From assembly GCF_028682635.1 (NCBI RefSeq), contig NZ_JANHLK010000005.1, positions 1-64,000 on the forward strand: DNA of 64,000 nucleotides, given 5' to 3'. The DNA is from Pseudomonas putida. Its GTDB lineage: Bacteria > Pseudomonadota > Gammaproteobacteria > Pseudomonadales > Pseudomonadaceae. The position numbers and the translations under genes were made by a program. The notes beneath the pieces were generated by a model. The model saw only the letters and a list, made by a program, of their open reading frames with translations. It did no database searches and had not been told where the DNA came from. Positions 56,891 to 64,000 of the stretch are shown here, piece by piece. The first letter of the stretch is position 1. Each line of letters begins with the position of its first letter.

Positions 56891-57475
56891 TCAAACCCAC
56901 CCGCTGCTCTGCATCGCCTTGTACACCGCGACAATCGCCAGGATGAAAAACGCCGACGCCGCCAGTCGACGGATCAGCGTCAAGGGCAGTTTGTCCGCCG
57001 CAAAATTACCCGCCAGAACCACCGGCACGTTGGCAATCAGCATGCCCAGGGTGGTACCGATGATCACCAGCCACAGCTCCGGGTATTGCGCGGCGAGCAT
57101 CACGGTCGCGATCTGGGTCTTGTCGCCGATTTCGGCGAGGAAGAACGCGATCAACGTGGTCAGGAACGGTCCGAACTTGCGCGCGGTGCTGGCTTCGTCA
57201 TCGTCCATCTTGTCCGGCACCAGGGTCCACAGGGCGGTGGCGGCGAAGCTCGCCGCGAGGATCCAGTGCAGCATCGTATCCGAGAAGAAACTGCCCACCC
57301 ATGCGCCTACCGCACCGGCTGCCGCATGGTTGGCCAGGGTCGCGGCGACGATGCCGGCGATGATCGGCCAGGGTTTGCGGAAGCGGGCAGCGAGAATGAG
57401 CGCGAGCAGTTGCGTCTTGTCGCCGATTTCGGCCAAGGCAACGATTGCGGTGGGTACCAGTAGTGAATCCAGCAT
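56891..57475 (-). CDS. GDT1/UPF0016-family Mn2+ exporter (MneA-like)
   Basis: This inner-membrane protein has 194 residues and six predicted membrane segments. The two family motifs E-x-G-D-K-T are clear (ALAEIGDKTQLLA and FLAEIGDKTQIAT), the cation site of the GDT1/TMEM165 family. Bacterial members such as MneA export manganese. ATG 57475 is preferred over 57505. A yybP-ykoY manganese riboswitch lies upstream on the same strand, which strongly supports the function. Confidence 0.92.
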   Translation of the reverse strand: MLDSLLVPTAIVALAEIGDKTQLLALILAARFRKPWPIIAGIVAATLANHAAAGAVGAWVGSFFSDTMLHWILAASFAATALWTLVPDKMDDDEASTARKFGPFLTTLIAFFLAEIGDKTQIATVMLAAQYPELWLVIIGTTLGMLIANVPVVLAGNFAADKLPLTLIRRLAASAFFILAIVAVYKAMQSSGWV

Positions 57476-57490
57476 CAGGGGTTTTCCTAA

Positions 57491-57556
57491 GGGGCGGGTC
57501 GACACGGCTATGACACGTACAGCCTTCCCGCCCCGGGTAAGGTGTTCGTGTCATAG
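57491..57556 (-). promoter_or_regulatory. Alternative hairpins forming the riboswitch expression platform
   Basis: Two perfect but mutually exclusive stems exist. CTATGACACG (57508-57517, plus sense) pairs with CGTGTCATAG (57547-57556). GGGGCGGG (57491-57498) pairs with CCCGCCCC (57527-57534). The arms interleave, so only one can form at a time. The second stem ends two to three bases before the AGGA ribosome site, so it would hinder translation. Confidence 0.6.
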
Positions 57557-57589
57557 GTCTTGTCAAACCCTGCGATCCATCTGATGTGG

Positions 57590-57690
57590 ATGCTTGGGTC
57601 GCATGCGCCATGGCCTGAGGACCAAGTATGTTGACGCATGCCGGACGAGCATGGCGCTCGTGGGAGACTACTCCCCTAGGACGGAGCGGA
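57590..57690 (-). promoter_or_regulatory. yybP-ykoY manganese riboswitch aptamer
   Basis: On the minus strand the conserved blocks of the yybP-ykoY aptamer appear in order: CTAGGGGAGTAG (about 57671-57682), a hairpin around ACGAGCGCCATGCTCGT, then GCGTCAACATACTTGG. The family senses Mn2+ and controls exporters. The limits given are approximate. It lies between rsmC and the GDT1 gene. Confidence 0.85.
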
Positions 57691-57728
57691 TTCTGCCTAG
57701 GCAAAATCCATTAGGCAAGTGCAAATTT

Positions 57729-58727
57729 CTATCCGCGTTTTGCGCGGTAGATGCGAAAACCCTGTCCTTCGGCCTTGATCGCGCAGACCCCGAGGTGCTC
57801 TTCGATCAGCGGTTGGTACTTCAGGAAACTGTTGGCTACGAGCCGTAGTTCGCCGCCATTTTTCAGATGTTTTGCTGCTTTTCGCAGCAGGTTTTCCGTC
57901 GCGTAGTAATCGGTATGCACACCGACATGGAAGGGTGGGTTGCTCAGGATTGCGCTCAAACCCATGGGTGCCGCGTCGATACCGTCACCGGTAATGACCT
58001 CCGCTTCAAGACCATTGGCCGCCAGGGTCAGGCGACTGCTGGCAGCGGCAAAGGCATCGACATCGAGCAAGGTGACCTGGTTGTGCGGATAACGGCGTTT
58101 TACCGCCGCACCCAGCACCCCGGCGCCGCAACCGAAGTCCAGCAAGTGGCCGCTGGGCAGTTTATCCAGGTGTTCCAGCAACAAAGCACTGCCGCGATCC
58201 AGTCGACCGTGGCTGAACACGCCCGGCAGGCTGATGACTTTCAACGGGCCCTCGGCCAACGGCAACTCGTACGTCTGGGCCAGGCTTTCCAGGGATTTGG
58301 CCTCTGGCGCGTTGGCTACGGTGACCAGCCACAGCTGGCAATGCCGCGCGCTGTCGAGCTTGCGTGGCTTGCCAAACGGGTTCAACTGCTTGGCGGCGCC
58401 TTCGATGCCGCTTTTTTTCTCACCGACCAGGTACAACTCGCGGCCGGCCAGCCGAGAGGCGAGGGCGTTGAGGATGTAATCGGTCAGGTCCTTGGACTTG
58501 GGCAGAAACACCACGGCGCTATCGAACGCGCGCTCAGGCGCGTCAACGCCAAAATGGCTGCGCTCGGCGAAGCGCGCATCCAGCGCGGCCTGATCGCCGG
58601 CGTGCCAACTCCAGCCGTGGGCGTCGGGCAGGCGGCCCAGCAAGTCGTCGGCGGGCAGGCCGGCCAACAACACCGAGCCCTGGAATAATTCAGCCTGACG
58701 AAGCAGTACTTCACTGCGCGGATCCAT
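57729..58727 (-). CDS. rsmC: 16S rRNA m2G1207 methyltransferase RsmC
   Basis: This SAM-dependent methyltransferase of 332 residues has two Rossmann-like halves. The catalytic C-terminal half has [20 protein letters not shown] (SAM motif) and the NPPF motif ([13 protein letters not shown]). The N-terminal half (residues 1-150) is the degenerate copy typical of RsmC. Its stop lies 39 bases before the riboswitch aptamer, so the GDT1 promoter may sit inside its end. Confidence 0.9.
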   Translation of the reverse strand: MDPRSEVLLRQAELFQGSVLLAGLPADDLLGRLPDAHGWSWHAGDQAALDARFAERSHFGVDAPERAFDSAVVFLPKSKDLTDYILNALASRLAGRELYLVGEKKSGIEGAAKQLNPFGKPRKLDSARHCQLWLVTVANAPEAKSLESLAQTYELPLAEGPLKVISLPGVFSHGRLDRGSALLLEHLDKLPSGHLLDFGCGAGVLGAAVKRRYPHNQVTLLDVDAFAAASSRLTLAANGLEAEVITGDGIDAAPMGLSAILSNPPFHVGVHTDYYATENLLRKAAKHLKNGGELRLVANSFLKYQPLIEEHLGVCAIKAEGQGFRIYRAKRG

Positions 58728-58760
58728 AACTGCTCCTGTGAAAAAAAGTGCCGCAGTTTA

Positions 58761-59726
58761 TCAACTGACGACCCGCAGCGCCTTACCGCTGATGTAGCCC
58801 TGGGCGTTTTCGGTCAATTGGCCAACAATTCGTTGCCGCGCTTCGCGACTGCCCCAGGCGTTGTGCGGGGTGACGATCAGGCGTGGGATGTCCTGGGCCA
58901 GCAGGGGATTGCCGTTGACCGGCGGCTCAACGCTCAGCACGTCGGTGGCGGCACCGCCCAGGTGGCCGTTGCGCAAGGCATCGGCCAGTGCCTGCTCGTC
59001 GATCAGGCCGCCGCGGGCGGTGTTGACCACGAACGCGCCGGGCTTCATGGAGGCCAGTTCACGGGCGCCGATGAAGTGGCGGGTGTGTTCGTTGAGCGGG
59101 CAGTGCAGGGTCAGTGCGTCGATTTGCGGCAGCAGTTGATCCAGCGGCAAGCGGTCGGGGCGGGCAGGGCGACCCGGGATCTGGCCCAGCAGCACGCGCA
59201 TGCCAAACGCCTCGGCCAGGCGCGCGACGGCGCCGCCCAATTCGCCGTGACCGAGCAGGCCGAGGGTTTTGCCTTGCAGTTCTACGATTGGATAATCCAG
59301 CAGGCAGAACTGTTTGGCCTGTTGCCAGCGCCCTTCACCGACGGCTTTCTGGTAGTCGGCCAGGCGCGTGGCCAGGTTGAGCAGCAGCATGATCGTGTGT
59401 TGCGCCACCGATGGCGTGCCGTACCCCTGGCAGTTGCACACGGTGATCCCGTGGGCGCGGGCGGCCGCGAGGTCGATGTTGTTGGTGCCGGTGGCGGCGA
59501 TCAGGATCAGTTTCAGCTCGGGGCTGGCAGCGATGGCGGCCGCGTTGATCTGGATCTTGTTGGTGATGGCGACGCTGGCGCCCTTGAGGTGCTCGATCAC
59601 TTGGTCGGGCAGGGTCTGGTTGAACAACTGCAGGTCGCTGAAAGCTTCGCGCAGCGGGCTGAGATCGAGATCGCCCAGGTCCAGGGAGGGGTGGTCGAGG
59701 AAAACAGCGCGGTGAATGTTCGTCAT
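58761..59726 (-). CDS. D-2-hydroxyacid dehydrogenase
   Basis: This NAD(P)-linked oxidoreductase of 321 residues belongs to the D-isomer-specific 2-hydroxyacid dehydrogenase family. The nucleotide motif LGLLGHGELGGAVARL, the catalytic Arg in NTARGGLIDEQAL, Glu in VEPPVNGNPL and His in VTPHNAWGS are all present. It resembles glycerate or hydroxypyruvate reductases. Two adjacent ATG codons (59726 and 59729) are possible starts. It is divergent from the LysE gene. Substrate uncertain. Confidence 0.88.
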   Translation of the reverse strand: MTNIHRAVFLDHPSLDLGDLDLSPLREAFSDLQLFNQTLPDQVIEHLKGASVAITNKIQINAAAIAASPELKLILIAATGTNNIDLAAARAHGITVCNCQGYGTPSVAQHTIMLLLNLATRLADYQKAVGEGRWQQAKQFCLLDYPIVELQGKTLGLLGHGELGGAVARLAEAFGMRVLLGQIPGRPARPDRLPLDQLLPQIDALTLHCPLNEHTRHFIGARELASMKPGAFVVNTARGGLIDEQALADALRNGHLGGAATDVLSVEPPVNGNPLLAQDIPRLIVTPHNAWGSREARQRIVGQLTENAQGYISGKALRVVS

Positions 59727-59817
59727 CAACTGTACCTTTTGTGCAATGAACTGAAGGCGTAATCTGCCGAGCCTACCAGATGAAATAAATAGTTACGCTT
59801 GACCTTAAGGAGCCCCA

Positions 59818-60447
59818 ATGTACTGGACCGAGTTCTTGACCGTTGCTCTGATTCACCTGCTGGCCGTGGCCAGCCCCGGCCCGGACTTTGCCGTGGTGGT
59901 ACGGGAAAGCGTGACCCATGGCCGTCGCGCCGGCACCTGGACCGCGCTTGGCGTCGGTACGGCGATTTTCCTCCACGTTGGCTACTCGCTGCTGGGCATC
60001 GGCCTGATCGTGTCCCAATCGATCGTGCTGTTCAACGCCTTGAAATGGGCCGCCGCCGCTTACCTGCTGTACATCGGCTTCAAGGCGCTGCGGGCGCAAC
60101 CGGCCAAGGCCGTGACCGACGATCTGCACCAGGAAGCCGGCGAGCGCACCGCGCGCGGCGCCTTCACTTCGGGGTTCGTGACCAATGGCCTGAACCCGAA
60201 AGCCACGCTGTTTTTCCTGTCACTGTTCACCGTGGTGATCAATCCGCACACACCGCTGGCCGTGCAGGCCGGTTACGGGGTGTACCTGGCGGTGGCAACG
60301 GCGATCTGGTTCTGCCTGGTGGCCATGCTGTTCAGCCAGCAGCGCGTGCGCGCCGGTTTCGCCCGCATGGGGCATTGGTTCGACCGGACCATGGGCGCGG
60401 TGTTGATCGCCATTGGCGTGAAACTGGCGTTTACCGAAATGCATTGA
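59818..60447 (+). CDS. LysE/RhtB-family amino-acid exporter
   Basis: This inner-membrane exporter has 209 residues and about six membrane segments. The N-terminal LLAVASPGPDFAVVVRESV and the middle GFVTNGLNPKATLFFLSLF are signatures of the LysE/RhtB family. An excellent AAGGAG site precedes ATG 59818. The exported compound is unknown, possibly a neutral amino acid or homoserine. Confidence 0.92.
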   Translation: MYWTEFLTVALIHLLAVASPGPDFAVVVRESVTHGRRAGTWTALGVGTAIFLHVGYSLLGIGLIVSQSIVLFNALKWAAAAYLLYIGFKALRAQPAKAVTDDLHQEAGERTARGAFTSGFVTNGLNPKATLFFLSLFTVVINPHTPLAVQAGYGVYLAVATAIWFCLVAMLFSQQRVRAGFARMGHWFDRTMGAVLIAIGVKLAFTEMH

Positions 60448-60600
60448 GCGTAAACCGTCCACAATGACCCATGGATGCTGGCGCAACGCTAGCATCCGTG
60501 CGGCTCTGCAAATCATCCCTTTGGCTGATTTGGCTGGCGATCAGGGGCACTACAGTGCTAACTCTACAGCCACGACCGAGCAGTCAGAAAAGGGATTCTT

Positions 60601-62283
60601 ATGTTGCAGACTCGCGTTATCCCCCCAGCCGAAGGCGCTTACCAGTTTCCGCTGCTGATCAAACGGCTGCTGATGTCCGGCGCGCGTTATGAGAAAACCC
60701 GCGAGATCGTTTACCGCGATCAGTTGCGCTATAGCTATCCGACCCTGATCGAACGGGTCGCACGCCTGGCCAACGTGCTGACGGCCGCCGGGGTCAAGCC
60801 CGGGGATACCGTGGCGGTGATGGATTGGGACAGCCACCGATACCTGGAATGCATGTTTGCCATTCCGATGATCGGCGCGGTGATCCACACCATCAACGTG
60901 CGCCTGTCGCCGGAGCAGATCCTCTACACCATGAATCACGCCGAAGACCGCTTTGTCCTGGTCAACAGCGAATTCGTCGGCCTGTACAACGCGATCGCCG
61001 GGAACCTGACCACTGTCGAGAAAACCCTGCTCCTGACCGACCTGCCGGAAAAGACCGCCGACCTGCCGAACCTCATCGGTGAGTACGAGCAATTGCTGGC
61101 CGCGGCAAGCCCGCAGTACGACTTCCAGGACTTCGACGAAAACTCGGTGGCGACCACGTTCTACACCACGGGCACCACCGGCAACCCCAAGGGCGTGTAC
61201 TTCACACATCGCCAACTGGTTCTGCACACCATGGGTGTCTCGACGATCATGGGTTCGATCGACAGCGTGCGCCTGTTGGGTACCAGCGACGTGTACATGC
61301 CCATCACGCCGATGTTCCACGTGCATGCCTGGGGCCTGCCCTATGTGGCGACCATGCTCGGGCTCAAGCAGGTGTATCCGGGGCGCTACGATCCGGAGTA
61401 CCTGGTGGAGCTGTGGCGCAAGGAAAAGGTCACTTTCTCGCACTGCGTGCCGACCATCCTGCAAATGGTCCTCAACGCCAAGGCGGCCCAGGACATCGAC
61501 TTCGGTGGCTGGAAAATCGTCATCGGTGGCAGTGCGCTCAACCGTGCGCTGTACGAAGCCGCGAAAGCCAAGGGCATCCAGCTGACCGCCGCCTACGGCA
61601 TGTCGGAGACCGGGCCGCTGGTGTCCTGCGCGCACCTCAATGACGAACTGATGGCCGGTTCCGAGGACGAACGCACTACCTACCGTATCAAGGCCGGTGT
61701 GCCAGGGCCGTTGGTGGAAGCGGCGATCGTCGACACCGAAGGCAACTTCCTGCCGGCCGATGGCGAAACCCAGGGCGAGCTGGTGTTACGCGCGCCGTGG
61801 CTGACCGAGGGCTATTTCAACGAACCGCAGAAGGGCGCCGAACTCTGGGCCGGTGGCTGGCTGCACACCGGCGACGTGGCGACGCTGGACAGCATGGGGG
61901 TGATCGATATTCGCGACCGGATCAAGGACGTGATCAAGACCGGCGGCGAATGGATCTCCTCCCTGGACCTCGAAGACCTGATCAGTCGCCACGCGGCGGT
62001 ACGCGAAGTAGCAGTGGTGGGGATTGCCGATCCGCAGTGGGGCGAGCGGCCGTTTGCCTTGCTGGTGCTGCGCGAGGGCCATGCCATCGGCGCCCGGGAA
62101 CTCAAGGAGCACCTCAAGCCGTTCGTGGAATTGGGGCACCTGAGCAAGTGGGCGATTCCGAGTCAGATCGCCCTTGTTACTGAAATTCCCAAGACCAGTG
62201 TCGGCAAGCTCGACAAGAAGCGAATTCGCGTCGACATCACCGAATGGCAGGCCAACAACAGCACCTTCCTCTCGACGCTTTAA
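60601..62283 (+). CDS. AlkK-type medium-chain acyl-CoA ligase
   Basis: This AMP-forming ligase of 560 residues activates fatty acids to CoA thioesters. The P-loop TTGTTGNPKGV, the YGMSETGP adenylation motif, the GWLHTGDVATLD stretch with the hinge RIKDVIKTGGEWIS, and the catalytic Lys near TSVGKLDKK are all present. It is closest in style to AlkK (long-chain FadD differs in the N-terminus). It is followed by a hairpin and then a DUF1302 gene, which may belong to the same lipid pathway. Confidence 0.92.
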   Translation: MLQTRVIPPAEGAYQFPLLIKRLLMSGARYEKTREIVYRDQLRYSYPTLIERVARLANVLTAAGVKPGDTVAVMDWDSHRYLECMFAIPMIGAVIHTINVRLSPEQILYTMNHAEDRFVLVNSEFVGLYNAIAGNLTTVEKTLLLTDLPEKTADLPNLIGEYEQLLAAASPQYDFQDFDENSVATTFYTTGTTGNPKGVYFTHRQLVLHTMGVSTIMGSIDSVRLLGTSDVYMPITPMFHVHAWGLPYVATMLGLKQVYPGRYDPEYLVELWRKEKVTFSHCVPTILQMVLNAKAAQDIDFGGWKIVIGGSALNRALYEAAKAKGIQLTAAYGMSETGPLVSCAHLNDELMAGSEDERTTYRIKAGVPGPLVEAAIVDTEGNFLPADGETQGELVLRAPWLTEGYFNEPQKGAELWAGGWLHTGDVATLDSMGVIDIRDRIKDVIKTGGEWISSLDLEDLISRHAAVREVAVVGIADPQWGERPFALLVLREGHAIGARELKEHLKPFVELGHLSKWAIPSQIALVTEIPKTSVGKLDKKRIRVDITEWQANNSTFLSTL

Positions 62284-62292
62284 GCGTCCCTT

Positions 62293-62314
62293 GGCGTGCC
62301 CGAAAGGGCACGCC
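62293..62314 (+). terminator. Perfect hairpin with GAAA loop after the ligase gene
   Basis: GGCGTGCCC pairs perfectly with GGGCACGCC around GAAA. No T run follows, so termination or RNA protection is possible. Confidence 0.5.
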
Positions 62315-62620
62315 AGCCCCACCAAGCAAGCGCTTGGCTTGTCAAATCCGTATTTTCAGCCATTCTTGCCGTGCCGACACCTGTCGGCTTGGCAAAGGAC
62401 TGTTCCAGAGTGGTCGGCAGGCTCAAATCACACTTTAGAGGGATCAAGCAGTACTACCTGCTGGCTATAGTCCGCTCAAGGATTTTTAAGAACGGAGCAA
62501 ACGCACAAACCGGGGCGATGCAACTTTGGAGTGACTTTGGGAAGCCATGGCTCCCTGTTATCCAAGCGTTTTTAGAAGTGCTATTTGCCATAACAATAAA
62601 ATGCACATGGAGTAGCGTCG
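62315..62620. other. Leader/promoter region of the DUF1302 gene
   Basis: This 306-base stretch has no reading frame I would defend. It holds the palindrome GCCGACACCTGTCGGC (near 62372-62388), the small inverted repeat AGCAGTACTACCTGCT, and a possible -10 TATAGT at 62466-62471 without a convincing -35. A GGAG ribosome site at 62609 serves the DUF1302 gene. Confidence 0.5.
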
Positions 62621-64000
62621 ATGACATCAGTAAACCAGTTCTGGCGCCGGGCTAAACTGCCTCTGGCCGTCAGCCTTGCCTCTACGCTCGCCGGGCCTGC
62701 ATTCGGCGTCAGTTTCAACATCGGTGAAATCGAAGGTCAGTTCGACTCTTCCCTGTCGATCGGCGCGAGTTGGTCTACTGAAAGCGCCAACAAAAACCTC
62801 ATCGGCGTCAACAACGGCGGCCGCGGCCTGTCCCAGACTTCCGATGACGGTCACCTGAACTTCAAAAGCGGTGAAACCTTCTCGAAAATCTTCAAGGGTA
62901 TCCATGACCTTGAGTTGAAGTATGGCGACACCGGCATTTTCGTCCGTGGCAAATACTGGTACGACTTCGAGCTCAAGGACGAGAGCCGCCCGTTCAAGGA
63001 CATCAGCGACGACAATCGCAAGGAAGGCGCCAAGTCATCTGGCGGCCAGATCCTCGACGCCTTCGTCTACCACAACTACGCCATTGCCGATCAGCCAGGT
63101 TCGGTACGTCTGGGCAAGCAAGTGGTGAGCTGGGGTGAAAGTACCTTCATCGGCGGCGGCATCAACTCGATCAACCCGATCGATGTGTCCGCATTCCGTC
63201 GTCCCGGTGCCGAGATCAAGGAAGGCCTGATTCCGGTCAACATGTTCTACGTGTCCCAGAGCCTGACCGAGAACCTCTCCACCGAAGCCTTCTACCAGAT
63301 CGAATGGGACCAGACGGTCGCCGACAACTGCGGCACCTTCTTCTCGCAACCGGACGTGATCGCCGATGGTTGCGACAATAACCTGGCGGTACTGCGCACC
63401 CAGAACGGCCTCAACAGCGCCCTGGCGGCGGCTGGGCTGCCAGCCGGATTGCGCAATGCCGCGATCAACACTCTCGGCGCCCGGGGCGTGACCTGGGGTA
63501 ACCCGGACGAAGGCGTGATCGTGCGTCGTGGCCCGGATCGCGATGCCCGTGACAGCGGCCAGTTCGGCGTTTCCTTCAAGTACATGTTCGATCCGCTGGA
63601 CACCGAATTCGGTGCCTACTTCATGAACTACCACAGCCGTGCGCCGATTTTCAGTGGTCACGGGGCCCCGGCGAGCGCCTACAGTGGCGCAGGCCTGGTG
63701 GGCGGCCTGGTGGGCAACGGCGTACCCCTGGGTGTCGCGGCGGGCCTGGCACCGACCTTGCTGCCGTTGGTGGTGGCCGGTAACTCCAGCTACTACGTCG
63801 AATACCCAGAGGATATCCGCCTGTACGGCTTGAGCTTCTCCACCACCTTGCCGACAGGCACCGCGTGGAGTGGTGAACTCAGCTACCGTCCGAACGCTCC
63901 GGTCCAGCTCAACACCACCGACATCCTCTTCTCCGGCCTGACGCCGCTGAACCCTAACGTGTCCGTGCTCCAGGGCACCCCAGGGCAGGATCAACAAGGT
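62621..64000 (+). CDS. DUF1302 outer-membrane protein, 3' end outside the window
   Basis: The first 460 codons of a longer gene are seen, with no stop before the window end. A signal peptide (PLAVSLASTLAGPAFG) is followed by a beta-rich, Gly/Asn/Asp-rich body (VRLGKQVVSWGESTFIGGG), typical of DUF1302, a predicted outer-membrane barrel of about 600 residues. Such genes usually precede a DUF1329 gene. Together with the preceding acyl-CoA ligase it may handle hydrophobic substrates. ATG 62621 has GGAG nine bases upstream. Confidence 0.88.
   Translation, partial: MTSVNQFWRRAKLPLAVSLASTLAGPAFGVSFNIGEIEGQFDSSLSIGASWSTESANKNLIGVNNGGRGLSQTSDDGHLNFKSGETFSKIFKGIHDLELKYGDTGIFVRGKYWYDFELKDESRPFKDISDDNRKEGAKSSGGQILDAFVYHNYAIADQPGSVRLGKQVVSWGESTFIGGGINSINPIDVSAFRRPGAEIKEGLIPVNMFYVSQSLTENLSTEAFYQIEWDQTVADNCGTFFSQPDVIADGCDNNLAVLRTQNGLNSALAAAGLPAGLRNAAINTLGARGVTWGNPDEGVIVRRGPDRDARDSGQFGVSFKYMFDPLDTEFGAYFMNYHSRAPIFSGHGAPASAYSGAGLVGGLVGNGVPLGVAAGLAPTLLPLVVAGNSSYYVEYPEDIRLYGLSFSTTLPTGTAWSGELSYRPNAPVQLNTTDILFSGLTPLNPNVSVLQGTPGQDQQG

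Overview
The window is chromosomal DNA of a Pseudomonas, most likely of the P. fluorescens group. Three observations support this. Base composition is high in GC and almost every real gene has strong third-position GC. Intergenic gaps carry the GGAGC-type REP palindromes typical of that group. Gene order also resembles, from memory, the P. aeruginosa PAO1 stretch running from the Mks condensin and carbonic anhydrase genes through prs, hemA, murI, pagL, hemH and upp to mqo. No phage, insertion sequence, integron or CRISPR array was seen. The window is ordinary core genome with some interesting regulatory and accessory pieces.

Layout. 0.1-3.7 kb: a lipid-transport operon of two PqiA-domain proteins and a six-domain MCE protein. 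3.9-8.7 kb (minus): the condensin operon mksF-mksE-mksB. 8.9-10.1 kb: the cryptic DNA polymerase III psi subunit gene (holD) and rimI. 10.2-16 kb: an acidic protein, a beta carbonic anhydrase, a secreted unknown, a short-chain fatty acid transporter and an MFS transporter. 16.2-20.5 kb: D-Ala-D-Ala ligase, a gamma-glutamyltransferase lipoprotein and a DUF2817 peptidase-like protein. 20.6-24.5 kb: tRNA-Met, an Fsr-type exporter and an OsmC-YcaO fusion.

24.5-31.5 kb (minus) is a conserved housekeeping block: TPR lipoprotein, lolB, ispE, tRNA-Gln, prs, rplY, pth, ychF. 31.8-36.5 kb (plus) is hemA-prfA-prmC-moeB-murI, with overlapping or abutting genes, followed by pagL. 37.3-45.2 kb looks like a light- or stress-responsive cluster. 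It holds a YkgJ protein, an SDR, a possible 27-residue peptide, a CPD photolyase, a LitR-like MerR regulator without cobalamin-binding motifs, a DUF523-DUF1722 protein, a FAD-dependent amine oxidase-like protein, a TIGR01777 SDR and ferrochelatase. Two intergenic regions in this cluster carry paired TGTACA boxes.

45.3-48.4 kb: uracil permease and upp diverge from hpt and a WbuC cupin. 48.6-51.1 kb: two small genes and malate:quinone oxidoreductase. 51.1-52.1 kb holds no confident long gene but may encode a small RNA and a 77-residue protein. 52.3-56.8 kb: lipoproteins, an acyltransferase, small zinc and DUF2007 proteins, an SRAP protein with an altered active site and an M48 metalloprotease lipoprotein. 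56.9-58.7 kb: a GDT1-type Mn2+ exporter under a yybP-ykoY manganese riboswitch, then rsmC. 58.8-64 kb: a 2-hydroxyacid dehydrogenase, a LysE exporter, an AlkK-type acyl-CoA ligase and a DUF1302 protein cut by the window end.

The points most worth following are the TGTACA-N12-TGTACA operators with the LitR-like regulator, the mutually exclusive hairpins behind the manganese riboswitch, the SRAP protein lacking two active-site residues, the OsmC-YcaO fusion, the alternating six-MCE protein with a split LetA, and the AlgU-like promoter of pagL. Statements on family function and synteny come from memory; no search was run.
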